NCBI GenBank assembly: GCA_001557505.1
Contig: LSAX01000003.1
Coordinates: 4,030,001 to 4,094,000 of the forward strand
DNA: 64,000 nt
Source: Reticulascus tulasneorum
Taxonomy: Eukaryota > Ascomycota > Sordariomycetes > Glomerellales > Reticulascaceae
Direction of reading: 5' to 3'
The notes under the pieces were generated by a model. It did not search any database. It was given only the letters and a program-made list of their open reading frames with translations, and was not told where the DNA came from. The position numbers and the translations under genes were made by a program. Shown in pieces: positions 11,579 through 20,925 of the stretch (the stretch's first letter is position 1; every line of letters starts with the position of its first letter).

Positions 11579-13928
11579 GGTTGTAGATATTGAATGCTAC
11601 CCCGTAGCCACTGCGCCAGGCTTTGGAATCATCACTTGGAAGATGGATTGAGAAGGAGGAGTTGAATGACCTGGAGGCCATTTAAGGCGCTGAGTTGGAA
11701 ATGCATTGCTGTCCTTTAGTTCTTCATTGGTGACGTCGGCTGATTTGCCTTATCATCCATATTTTTCTTTCAAGTGTCGACTCGGCAGTTTAAATAGGCT
11801 AAATGTTGCGGTAAAGCAGACATAAACTATGTATGGAGGACTGGAGATCACCCGAACGATCTGAACGGCGTCACATGATGAAGAAATTATATTATCGTGG
11901 TTACTTTGAAGATGTCCCGAATCCAAGCAGTTTTCGCGACTGAGAAGCTTCTAGAAGCAATCCTTGCCCAGTTGTAACTTGTAAACGCTGGTGATCCTGC
12001 CAATCCCGTGGGCAAACGATGGTATGAACTCGTCAAAATGTGTTTTTCTTCCAACATCAACCGTCACAAAATGGACCGAGGCGCGTGAATCCATTACTCA
12101 TAGAGCTCTTCCCACCCTGGTTTGATTCAGAGGACGGACCCGACGGCCCGGTGTCTTCCACCGAGGTTCTAATGAAGAGCATCGGCGGATAACAGTTGTT
12201 CGCGGATTTGCCACGCTATTAAGCGGGCCAAAAGCCGACGATAATCCGTTCTTAAGAAGGTCAGAAGCAAATTGGAAGAGGATGTCGGTTGCCCAGCTAG
12301 CTATCCACACTTTGGGACTCTGCACACGAGTGTCGATGATGAAAGGGCAGCGCAGCGATGCTTCAGTCAAAACCAACAAATCCCGCAGGCAGCAGGGGTG
12401 TAAATCTTACTTCACTGCCTCTGGGTCTCCTATTGGCGAGTTCAACAACATGTCATTCGATAAACTGCACGTATTGCGGCTCAGGCGTCATACCATCCTT
12501 GAGGATGGATGAGATGGCCTGCGGATTGTTTTTACAACGGATTTGACCAATAGTCGTCGACAACGGGAACAACGTGGAGGCGTCCGGCCATCGATGCAAC
12601 CAATCCCCTACAGATCCTCGCCCTCAAGCCTCCATGCGATGATGGGCTCCGTGGCCCATCGAGCATCTTCAGTTTAAATTAATGGAGACGGACCTACATT
12701 CGCATAAGTGTCATGACTCTTCAGGAGTTTGCTTCGCCCCGCCCCTTACTTCCAAGGAGAGACCAGTAGTTGAGGCTATTGTGAGTAAGGAGAGGGTAAA
12801 ACTAGACAGCACAGCGTGGTATCGATTACAAATGACAGATTGTCATTCATGGTATCCGATACATCTTGAGTTGTTTTAAGTACGGAAGCAATATACCAAG
12901 GTAGCAATTCTTGGCAAACTAAAGCTTAAGATTTCGGTAAAGGCACCCGTAAGAGACGGACCTCTCGCTAATCTGTCCGGTAGAGGCACATGAGGCAGAC
13001 GACTGCGACCCTGTATTTTCTGAGCACAGTTATGTCCACTCACCGCTTGCAGTAATCTGCGGCCCAGTACACAAAGACACGGACGAACAATGTCGATAAA
13101 TGCAAGAACCGGAGAGGCTCAATCAGTCATGAAGGATTCAATGGCGCGCTCTTTTATTTTGTACAGAAGCTGTAGAGTTAGCCAGTTTCTTCGCCGCCAT
13201 GCAATGCGACCACGAAGTTGGCAGCTCGTAAACATACTCAGAGAGTCCGAGGGACCTCACCCAGCGCACGCATTTCCGGATACCTGCAGTACTTGCATGT
13301 TCAAGGCGAAAGATCGAGGCAGCAAAGTCTGTGTGCCGATACCCAAGCCGCCACCAAGACTGCTCGATGGTCGTAAGGGAGCGTGTGGCTGGATTCAACG
13401 GGGTGGCGCAGCCTAACCGTCGCCGATTTCGCCCGGAGAAAGCGCCATAGTGATGAGTTCGCTGCATAGCATCACCGTTGGCACGTCGAGTGGCGCTGCT
13501 GGTTCCAGCAGAGCTCCGGCCAAATGCTTTCTGCAGTGTCCAGGTGGCCACGGTCACTTTCAGATCATGTCGTGTATTGTTTTTATACCAACAGCTTGCT
13601 TGAAATCATATTGGAATGTTTGTGTCAGCATCACCCTGTTTGGTGTTCAAATAAAACGACTACGAGAAAACCGCCCAACGCTCATCGGCTCCAGAACATT
13701 TCCTTGCCGCAATCCATGTCAGATACATTGACGCTTGCCTAGTGCTTTGGCCCGATCTTAGTGTTACACGTAGAGCGCTTTCTTCTTTGCAGCAGTAGTA
13801 CGAACGATTTAGGCCCTCTGTTCCCACCAATAGGACTCAGAATTGAATGATGTGGCAGTTATTCTGTTGCTTTCTAAGAATGTTGCTCCAATACTGCCTT
13901 AAGTCAGACTATGTATGATCTGACTAGA
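11579..13928. other. 2.3-kb gene-poor stretch
   Basis: Only short frames (up to 139 codons, at 13138-13557 on the minus strand) with atypical composition. I see no domain, splice-consistent gene, tRNA or terminal inverted repeats. It could be a decayed region, but I find no internal evidence for what it once was. Confidence 0.4.
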
Positions 13929-14513
13929 TTATAGTGAGGCACCAGCTTTATCCGAGCCTAGAAGCCTGAGATCTTCTTCCTTCTTACTATTTCCAGAGGA
14001 CACCGTCCCAGAGGGAGGGCTAAAACATGCAAGCTCAAGGAGACAAGATACCTGACATATAACGATAAACCCGCCAAAAAGAACAGTGCCAACAACAAAA
14101 GATATCAGGAATAATACCGAAGCAGCATAGAGGATTTGACCCAACACCCCGCCGGCAGGCCATAAGCCTACCATTTCCCAAATCCATCGATATCCAGTCA
14201 CAACAACCCAACGCCCCTCTAACAGCTGCAAGCCAAGCACGGCAAGGTAGACAAGAATTGCGATAAACTGCCGCAGCCTTGAAGTCAGGTATGGAGCCAG
14301 CCACTTGACAAAATGTGGCCGTCTGATGTCATACGGCCCGTGAGTTGAAGATCGGTGTGGTCCAGCTGCGGCGAAGGTGGCGAAACAGGAGACGACTACG
14401 AAAATGCCCAGACACCAGAAGATAGGTTTTGAGGCATACTCGGCCAAATCAGGACCGTATTCACAAGGATATGTGCGGCCTGTGCCACAGGTGTTGGTTG
14501 TTCCCCTTGTCAT
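13929..14513 (-). CDS. Small multi-span membrane protein of unknown function
   Basis: Three to four hydrophobic segments are visible: WCLGIFVVVSCFATFAAAG, QFIAILVYLAVLGLQLLEG, LYAASVLFLISFVVGTVLFG and its extension FIVICQVSCLLELA. The tail is charged (SKKEEDLRLLGSDK). The frame stays open to 14630, where it would start with GTG; the extra part is Cys-rich (CSSCNKCHG). A GTGAGT-to-CACAG pair at about 14628-14585 suggests a 5' intron, so the true first exon is unresolved. The start given is the first in-frame ATG (194 aa). The function is unknown. Confidence 0.5.
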   Translation of the reverse strand: MTRGTTNTCGTGRTYPCEYGPDLAEYASKPIFWCLGIFVVVSCFATFAAAGPHRSSTHGPYDIRRPHFVKWLAPYLTSRLRQFIAILVYLAVLGLQLLEGRWVVVTGYRWIWEMVGLWPAGGVLGQILYAASVLFLISFVVGTVLFGGFIVICQVSCLLELACFSPPSGTVSSGNSKKEEDLRLLGSDKAGASL

Positions 14514-15352
14514 CGCGGGATTGCCGTGGCATTTGTTGCAGCTGGAGCAGCCTGGATGTAGATCAAATATCAGAGAAGTAGCGTCTTGGCCTGTGCAGAG
14601 AGAACTCCGATGAAAAGTATTATCCGTCACTCACAGCCTAGAGTTGAAGTACTAGAGAAACCATTCAAAAGATTCAGAAGGTAAGGCGTGTGAGTTTGAA
14701 ACTTTGAGGAATCCGTCCTTAAGTTGAATAAAAGCGTTGGTCAGAAGTGCATATTGGCGAAGGCGGTGTGCTAAACTGTGTGGCAAAGCTGCGCTAGATG
14801 CTAAGGCTAGTTGGGTCTCTATCCCGTCTGACTATTATTCAATAATTGGTCGCACGATATGTGGGTGGTATTTGCCAAGGAAGATGCCACTCCGTTTCAC
14901 CAACAGCTACTCCAAATGAGGTTATGATCCTCTACTGTTGTGTCTCATGTCATTTGATCTGCGAAAACTGTCTTTATATGGCTCAACAACACGACGAGTG
15001 ACCATGTTTTGGAGACCAAGTAGAACCAACGCAATGTTGCCATGCAGCGAAGCAACAAATTTACGGCTCGCCGATTCGCCGCGAGGATTGTAGTTCAAAT
15101 TTCGGTCAACAGCCAACATCAACAATACTAAGGCGCAGAGCAGAATGAATCCTCGATCTTCGATGGTAGTAGAAGAAGTCTACTTTCGTCAACAATTCTC
15201 AGATGGCTCGTACTGAATATAAAAAGGAGGTGGAGAGTCACCAAGTCGGTGCTGAGATCTCAAACTCTCAAGCTCACCCACGATTTGCCTTGAATCGAAA
15301 TCCTGATACTTCTTCGTACTTTGTCTCAATTCAGAGTCGTCACATTTCCATC
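14514..15352. other. Intergenic; probable unresolved first exon of the 13929 gene plus promoters
   Basis: Apart from the possible 5' exon near 14590-14630, nothing coding is seen. The right part is the promoter of the gene at 15353. Confidence 0.4.
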
Positions 15353-16194
15353 ATGAAAGCCTGTACGCTACACATCTTTGCACTCGTCTCTCTCACCGTG
15401 GGATTGGGCATTCCGCCTCGAATCCCCAGCGTCACACCTCGAAACCTGACCATCCCAGCCGGATGGGGTCACTATGCTACGTATGTGGACGAATCCGGCC
15501 TTACTTTTGACCAGGTTGTCGAAGGTTTTACCAGAATCCTCGAGTTATCGAACTCGGCAGCTCTACCTATGCCTTCAAAGAGACAGGGCTGGACAGCTTC
15601 CACGCCTTACCAGCAACCTCAATCTCTCGAGGTGCATCTTCTCTCGAGAAGCGCGACATATGCGGCGCTGTGACAGGTTGCTTTGGGCAAGCAGCATCAG
15701 ATACTGCAACCGGTTCTATTTTTATCGCAAACGCATTTGCTTCGTCATGCGCAACGTTAGGCAGAGCCGGTTTCGACTACTTTACACGCGATAATTATGC
15801 CAACGCCAACGCGGTGCTCCAAGGCGTTGTGGTCTCCTTCGTTATCAATATGGTCAGCGTGCCCATCGGCAATGCGTGGGTGAATTCAATAAATCGCAAG
15901 TCAGGCGGCGGTTCAGACTCTTGCGCCGTTAACAGCCAAGAAGTCATCGCACAAGAATTCGCCGCCTCTTTGCACCATTTCTGTCTCTCCATCGCAACTT
16001 TGCAATCCACAACTACTCAAACCCACTACTACACTGGTGATATGAATGACGACCAAAATACACTGACGGGACAGTACACAACTACCAAGAATTTCATTGC
16101 TGCACAGGCAGGGAATTTTGCCCCTATTTGTCAGCAGATGGGTGTCGAGTGGAAGAGATCCTTGGATGGTGGTCAGGAGATGCTTGACTGGTGA
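15353..16194 (+). CDS. Secreted protein with Kex2-type site, unknown function
   Basis: Two reading frames join cleanly if an 80-bp intron (15481-15560, donor GTATGT, acceptor GCAG) is removed, giving 253 aa. The N-terminus MKACTLHIFALVSLTVGLG is a signal peptide. SLEKRDICGAVTGC follows about 45 residues after the splice point; the KR is a typical Kex2 cleavage site just before a Cys-containing mature domain (cysteines in DICGAVTGC, SSCATLG, DSCAV, HHFCL and PICQQ). The mature part has a hydrophobic segment NAVLQGVVVSFVINMVSVPI. The product is probably secreted or surface-bound and effector-like, but no domain is recognised. If the intron is not real, the gene carries a frameshift near 15535. 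Confidence 0.6.
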
Positions 16195-17205
16195 TGGGAG
16201 AATAAAGTTTGATCATCCCCATTCCGTCACCTACACGAAGTCTGCGAAGAACAGGTGGCAGGGAGCAAATACTTCACTTCTGGTGATTTTGCGTGTGGTT
16301 GGGGTTTTGTGAAATTGCGCCGAGGGTTTCTTTGTTGCTTATCAATTGCACTTGAGCCTTTTGTTACGGGTTGCTAGACAAGCCGACCACCCACTTTCAT
16401 CATCAAATTCTAGAGCTGTAAACCTCGTGCGAGTTGGCGATGAGACATATCTTGTGTAAATCAGCCCTGGACGGCTTAGTACATGAATACCGGTATTAGA
16501 TCCTAGTGAACTACTCGACTTGAATTATGGCCTAAGGTTCTACCCCACTTCCAGCTTCCAGTAAACGAATTGTAGCACCCACAGCAGTGCATTCATCGCC
16601 AAGCGAACCCTAAAAATCAGCCTCATCAGATACCCACGTAAAACCGATCTCAAATCCAACCTTACGGACCCAGCGGGTTTTTAGGGCAAAGATGGGACGC
16701 CACTAGAGTAGATCTTGCAGTACAGGCCAGAAAATAAGCTCGCGGGACTTTGGAAATCTCCCCGATGCATCGTCGTGTGTACAGGTCCGTGCGTCTATGC
16801 GTCCGTAGGAAGGCGGGTCAACCCGTGGCTGAACGATTACGGCTGGTTACAGAGCGAACCTGTCGGGAAAACATTTGGGTGAGTTTGAAATGTCAGGTCC
16901 AATTCGTCCGTAGGAAGGCGGGTTACAACAGGGCGGCAGAGACAGAGACAATAATCGTCGGAAAGGAACCTCAGTTGCGGGCTCCGGAGGAGGGCGGACG
17001 CCACAGCCCATGAGGCTATACAGTATTACAGTTGTATAGCTGTGATGTATAAAACAAACCAGTAGCGCATCATCCAAACCGGCCATACAAGTACAATCCG
17101 GCAGCACATCCAGAAACCGACAACATACATACAGCTCATACCGAGGACGCTTCTCCCTGGACGAATCCACCAAATCCTTGCCGACTAATCCATCCAACCC
17201 TCATA
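16195..17205. other. Intergenic with a short direct repeat
   Basis: No supported gene. It holds a 19-bp direct repeat and the promoter of the gene at 17206. Confidence 0.5.
16800..16923 (+). repeat. 19-bp direct repeat, two copies 105 bp apart
   Basis: CGTCCGTAGGAAGGCGGGT occurs exactly at 16800-16818 and again at 16905-16923. The segment between is not repeated. Origin and function are unknown. Confidence 0.8.
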
Positions 17206-17900
17206 ATGGCTATCATCCAGCGATCTCTCCTTCTCCTTCTTCTCCCCCTTTCTTCTCTCTTTCTCTCCGCCACCGCCGCTGACAGCTGCTGCTCCGCCCC
17301 ATCTGGCAAATATGAAACTGCCGAACACCGCGCACTCATCATAAGAAACTACCTCAACATCTGGGATGGTGACTTCTCCTTCGCCAACAAGACCTTCTCG
17401 CCATCTCCGATCATTGTGTGGGACAGACTCCCCTCGAACACCGGTGTGAGCAGCGACGTAGTCACACTACCCGACCCTGCTGCCTTCGCTGCCTTTGCGG
17501 AGAAACTGAGGGTTGGATGGCAGAATTATACCATCGTCGAGGACCGATCGGTTGGCGATAAAAACCTTATTGGATTGAAGTGGAGACTGGAAGGCATCAT
17601 GGGTGAAGGCTTTGCTCTGCCTACGTGAGTTTCATCTTTCCTTTGTCAACTCGGCGTGCTGCGCCTGTTTCCCCCCCTGTTGTTTTGTCCTCGATGAGCC
17701 TCTTCTCTGCCCTTTGCGAGATTAAAACTCACTAATAATGCTGAGAAAATAGTACCGTCAAGGTGGGAGAGCCTGTGACTCACCATGGCGCGGATTTCTT
17801 TGTCTTGAACAAGTGCACGGGGCTGGTGGACGAACTATACACGACACAGAACCTGATCGCCTACTTCCATGATCTCGGCTTGAACTTTGTCTCGGTTTAA
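17206..17900 (+). CDS. Secreted SnoaL-like (NTF2-fold) protein
   Basis: Two exons, 17206-17624 and 17753-17900, separated by a 128-bp intron (GTGAGT donor, CTCACTAAT branch site, ATAG acceptor), encode 188 aa. The signal peptide is residues 1-24 (hydrophobic core SLLLLLLPLSSLFL). The mature domain has the SnoaL-like pattern: helix RALIIRNYLNIWDGDFSFAN, a central DPAAFAAFAEKLRVGWQNY helix, strands with DKNLIGLKWRLEG, and a C-terminal VDELYTTQNLIAYFHDLG helix. Family members range from polyketide cyclases to binding proteins without known activity. The catalytic acid and His pattern cannot be judged by eye, so the reaction is unknown. The second exon supplies the last strands of the fold, which confirms the splice. 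Confidence 0.75.
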
Positions 17901-18533
17901 ATTGAAATGTCATTAAGTGTGCCTCTTGGCCATGGTTCATACATTTCCCAAGGATGGACTCGGTGTGCGGCCTGTAATGGTTCGAAGATTCTCTTCTCCT
18001 CTAAGTAACAGTTGGCTTGTAGAATAACATTGGTCGCGTTATCCCAATGAAGAACTCTTGAGATAGTTATATTTGGGTTGTCGTTCTTCCCTTGATTTAT
18101 ATTGCGGTACATCTGATCTTAAAATGAACCGGTTACCGAACGTCGTGACATCAAACAACGTTTGCAGAACATCAAATCGCATAGTCGCACAAGTCTATAT
18201 CGTAATAGTCGACCGCGGTAATGTCATAACACACCCTTCAATATGCAGTAATATACACACTTTGGGTGTTGGTTGACACGTGTCTCAATATAACTAATCA
18301 AGTTAAATGATATGCTATAAAGCTTCTTTGCGACGCAGTCGAAGTCCAAGGGCTTTGTTAAGGGTCGGAAGAAGATCAGAACACGGCCCCAGGAAGCTGG
18401 CCCACGGGAGCACTACACATTGTACCTGACTCTCCAGATACCTGCAGAGACAGTTTAGCTGTTCCTTGACTTCCGTATCAAGGGGCACAAGCTCGTCGAC
18501 TTCAAATACGCACCTAGTGTAGGTGGAGTTTTC
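17901..18533. other. Intergenic, no gene seen
   Basis: This is the 3' flank of two convergent genes. No structure stands out. Confidence 0.5.
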
Positions 18534-18790
18534 TTATTGCATGCCGACTGCGAGCTCCTCCATCTTCTTCAGCACCTCTTCTATGACCGCTGAATTGCTA
18601 ATTTGCCCATCGCCGTCGATATTCAAGCAAAACAGCACGACATCGCAATTTTTTGATCCCATGACTACCGGCAACCTCTGCGAGGCCAGTTGCTTGAGAT
18701 ATTCTCTTACAAGCCCACCTACAATGCTATCATCTGATGCATCTTTAAGCGTCGTAAGCTCCGTAGTCGAGAGCGGCCGCCACAGGCCCA

Positions 18791-19400
18791 CAGCGCTCCC
18801 GCAAATACAATCAATCCAAACATGGCCTCGTATTTGGATTGATTGCGTTTTTGAAGCCTTCGATTTGATTGAATTGATTGAACTTGATTGTATTTGATCT
18901 ATTTGTATAGAAGCAGGGGTCTAAGTTCTTATATCTGATAAGATATGCTCCGTTGGATATGACGCTCGACATTGGGCTTAAGGCTCGAAGCTGCGCTTGA
19001 GGCTTGACACCGGATGTGAGGCTCGACATTGGGCTTGATGCTCGACGCTGGATATGAGGCTCGAGGCTGGGCTTAAGGCTCGACGCTGGGCTTGAGGCTC
19101 GCTGGGGTCGTATGAATAATCCATATCACATGACTAGACACGTGTAAGAAAGCGCGCTAAGAAAACGTGGTAGTTTCATAATACGGACTATTTTACCTCT
19201 TATTTTGATTAGGGAGCTAAAGATAAGGACTATTCACGTGTATAAACACGTGCCTAGTCATGTGATATAGCTTGGCAATTCAAACAAATATTGAAGTATC
19301 TAAAATTGATTGAATTGGATTGAGGATATCTTGGATTTGGTTTGGATTGATTGCGAGCTTTGGATAACTTGCAAGTTGATTTGTATTTGCGGTAGCGCTG
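18791..19400. mobile_element. 610-bp non-autonomous hAT-like MITE with 8-bp target-site duplication
   Basis: The ends are inverted repeats: CAGCGCTCCCGCAAATACAA at 18791 and, on the other strand from 19400, CAGCGCTACCGCAAATACAA (one mismatch in 20). The flanks carry the duplication CAGGCCCA at 18783-18790 and 19401-19408. An 8-bp duplication and CA...TG ends point to the hAT superfamily. Inside are subterminal TTGGATTGATT/AATCAATCCAAA repeats, an inner inverted repeat (about 19118-19147 versus 19239-19270, around CACATGACTAGRCACGTG), and a degenerate tandem array at 18954-19105. There is no transposase frame, so it would need an enzyme supplied elsewhere. Excision would restore the frame of the host gene (618 bp, 206 codons). 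Confidence 0.88.
18954..19105. repeat. Degenerate tandem repeat inside the MITE
   Basis: About seven copies of a roughly 20-bp unit resembling GGGCTTRAGGCTCGACGYT. Each copy differs by a few bases. It accounts for a quarter of the element. Confidence 0.7.
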
Positions 19401-20410
19401 CAGGCCCAATTCAAGCAGGACAACGCCGAGGCTGTAGAGGTCGTGGTTCATGGTATACCGCTCCTGCGGGTGCAGACCCTGGCGCTTTGGGTGACGGTAG
19501 ATATTATTGTTCCAGTGCGTGTCCCCCCTCTGGTCGCTGATCGCCTTGTCGTGGCGTGCCGCTTCAAACCCACATAGGAAAGGCTCGCCAAGATGCCTCG
19601 GGAACCCATCCGCGCCCCCCGATGCCGCTGCCGTCGCCATCTTCTTGGAGAGCATGATGATGTTAGACGTACGGATTGACTTGTGCACGTACTGCATCAC
19701 GTGTACATACATGACGGCAGTGGTGATCTTCCTTGCTAGCTCGAAGCGCTGCTCGAGGGCGTGTTTTGGGGGCAGAAGCTCGACCGGCGGCCTCCTATTG
19801 GCCGCTGGCCGGGTGGTTTTGATGAGATCGAGAAGTGTTGTTGGGCATGTCGCGTCGTCGGGAACGACTACTGTTCTCGGAATTTGATAGACTAAGGCGA
19901 ATGCGCTGCGAGCGGGTTGATGGAAGTATCCTTCTCCTCTGATGATTCTGCAAAGTGGTGGATCGGCGCCGCTGAGCAGCTTTATCAGAGAAGCTACCTC
20001 GGACTCAAACTCCCTTAGACCGTCTCCGACAAGGGTAACATTGTATGCCTTAAATTCCACGACGACGGTCTGCTGGTCCAAAGTGGCGAACATGCGTGAT
20101 GATGCAGGGCCGGGGCGTAGGACCACCTGCTCTTCCGTCTTGCGCAGTGCATCGCCCGTGGCACGCTGACCTCGCACACTCAAGCGCAAGAATGTATCGC
20201 GGAGAGACTGCAAGCTGCTCGACAACTGGCCACCCCCGTCGGTGCCTTCCGCCAGCAGCTGCGTCTGGAGAGCCGGCGGAAGCAAGCCAAACCGGACATG
20301 GTACCTCTCTGTCCACCGAAAAATGTCGTTGCCTATTCCCTGCAGTTCCGCCTTCCCATACAAGAATCCGCGCACCTTTTCCGTGGCCCTCTTGGCGCGG
20401 GTTGCTGTGA

Positions 20411-20436
20411 GCGCCGCCATCTTGCGCCGCCATCTT
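20411..20436. repeat. 13-bp tandem duplication causing a frameshift
   Basis: GCGCCGCCATCTT is present twice head to tail, followed by a partial third copy (GCGCC). On the coding (minus) strand the protein would read SIVRRKMAALTATRAKRA with one copy. With two copies the downstream frame is lost. Replication slippage is the likely origin. Confidence 0.85.
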
Positions 20437-20703
20437 GCGCCGGACGATGCTGGAGTGAATGGCGACAAGGCTGGGGTGAAGGGCGAGGCAAACCTCATTA
20501 AGGAGGAACTTGTCCGGCTCGCTGATGCGGTCAGATTTAGCTGCTGTGGCGAAGATTCGCGCGAAATCGTGGAGGATGGCCACGTCGTGATCAATCGCCA
20601 GCATGAGCATCTCGGTGCCGCGGCCTTGCAACTCGGCTCTGGCGAAGGCTAAGATCTCAAGAGCGAGGGAAGAGCAGCCCGTGATTGCGCCAAGGACGTC
20701 CAT

Positions 20704-20925
20704 TCCTGATGCTGAGTTTCGCGGTGCTTATCGTTTATGTGGGAATAGATGTTGAAGTGCTATTGTTATGTCGAATGTACTGTATTCAGGTCGTCGCGAG
20801 AACCACGTCCCCAACGCATAGACCGCTGGCTATTGGATAGAATAGGTGCAGCGAATCAGAGAACTCATCTTTGTATCACCAGATCACGACACCTGAGGTG
20901 TGTTCAGACCTGCATAAGCCGCAAC
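20704..20925. promoter_or_regulatory. Shared 222-bp divergent promoter region
   Basis: The starts of the HeLo-like/kinase-like gene (20703, minus) and the kinase-ankyrin gene (20926, plus) are only 222 bp apart, so both must be transcribed from this interval. No clear TATA element or regulator site is visible. Confidence 0.55.

Larger units (their letters stand above)
18534..20703 (-). pseudogene. HeLo-like/kinase-like protein gene, disrupted by a MITE and a 13-bp duplication
   Basis: Read from 20703 leftwards, the frame starts MDVLGAITGCSSLALEILAF, an all-helical N-terminal domain of the HeLo-like type found in fungal allorecognition and NLR-related proteins (residues 1 to about 190). A protein-kinase-like domain follows, with KITTAVMYVHVMQYVHKSIR in the catalytic-loop region (no HRD), NHDLYSLGVVLLELGL, and a C-terminal tail GLWRPLSTTELTT to LAVGMQ. 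Two lesions break it. At 20411-20436 a 13-bp unit is duplicated, shifting the frame after about residue 90. At 18791-19400 a 610-bp element is inserted at the codons for GLWRPL, with an 8-bp target duplication; translation would run into it and stop at 19254. Removing 13 and 618 bp leaves exactly 513 codons, so the ancestor was intact. The catalytic-loop sequence suggests a pseudokinase. It is divergent from the kinase gene at 20926. Confidence 0.8.

Noticed and set aside
13138..13557. 139-codon open frame on the minus strand
   Set aside because: Composition rich in Arg/Trp/Ser without any pattern, overlapped by frames on the other strand; probably chance.
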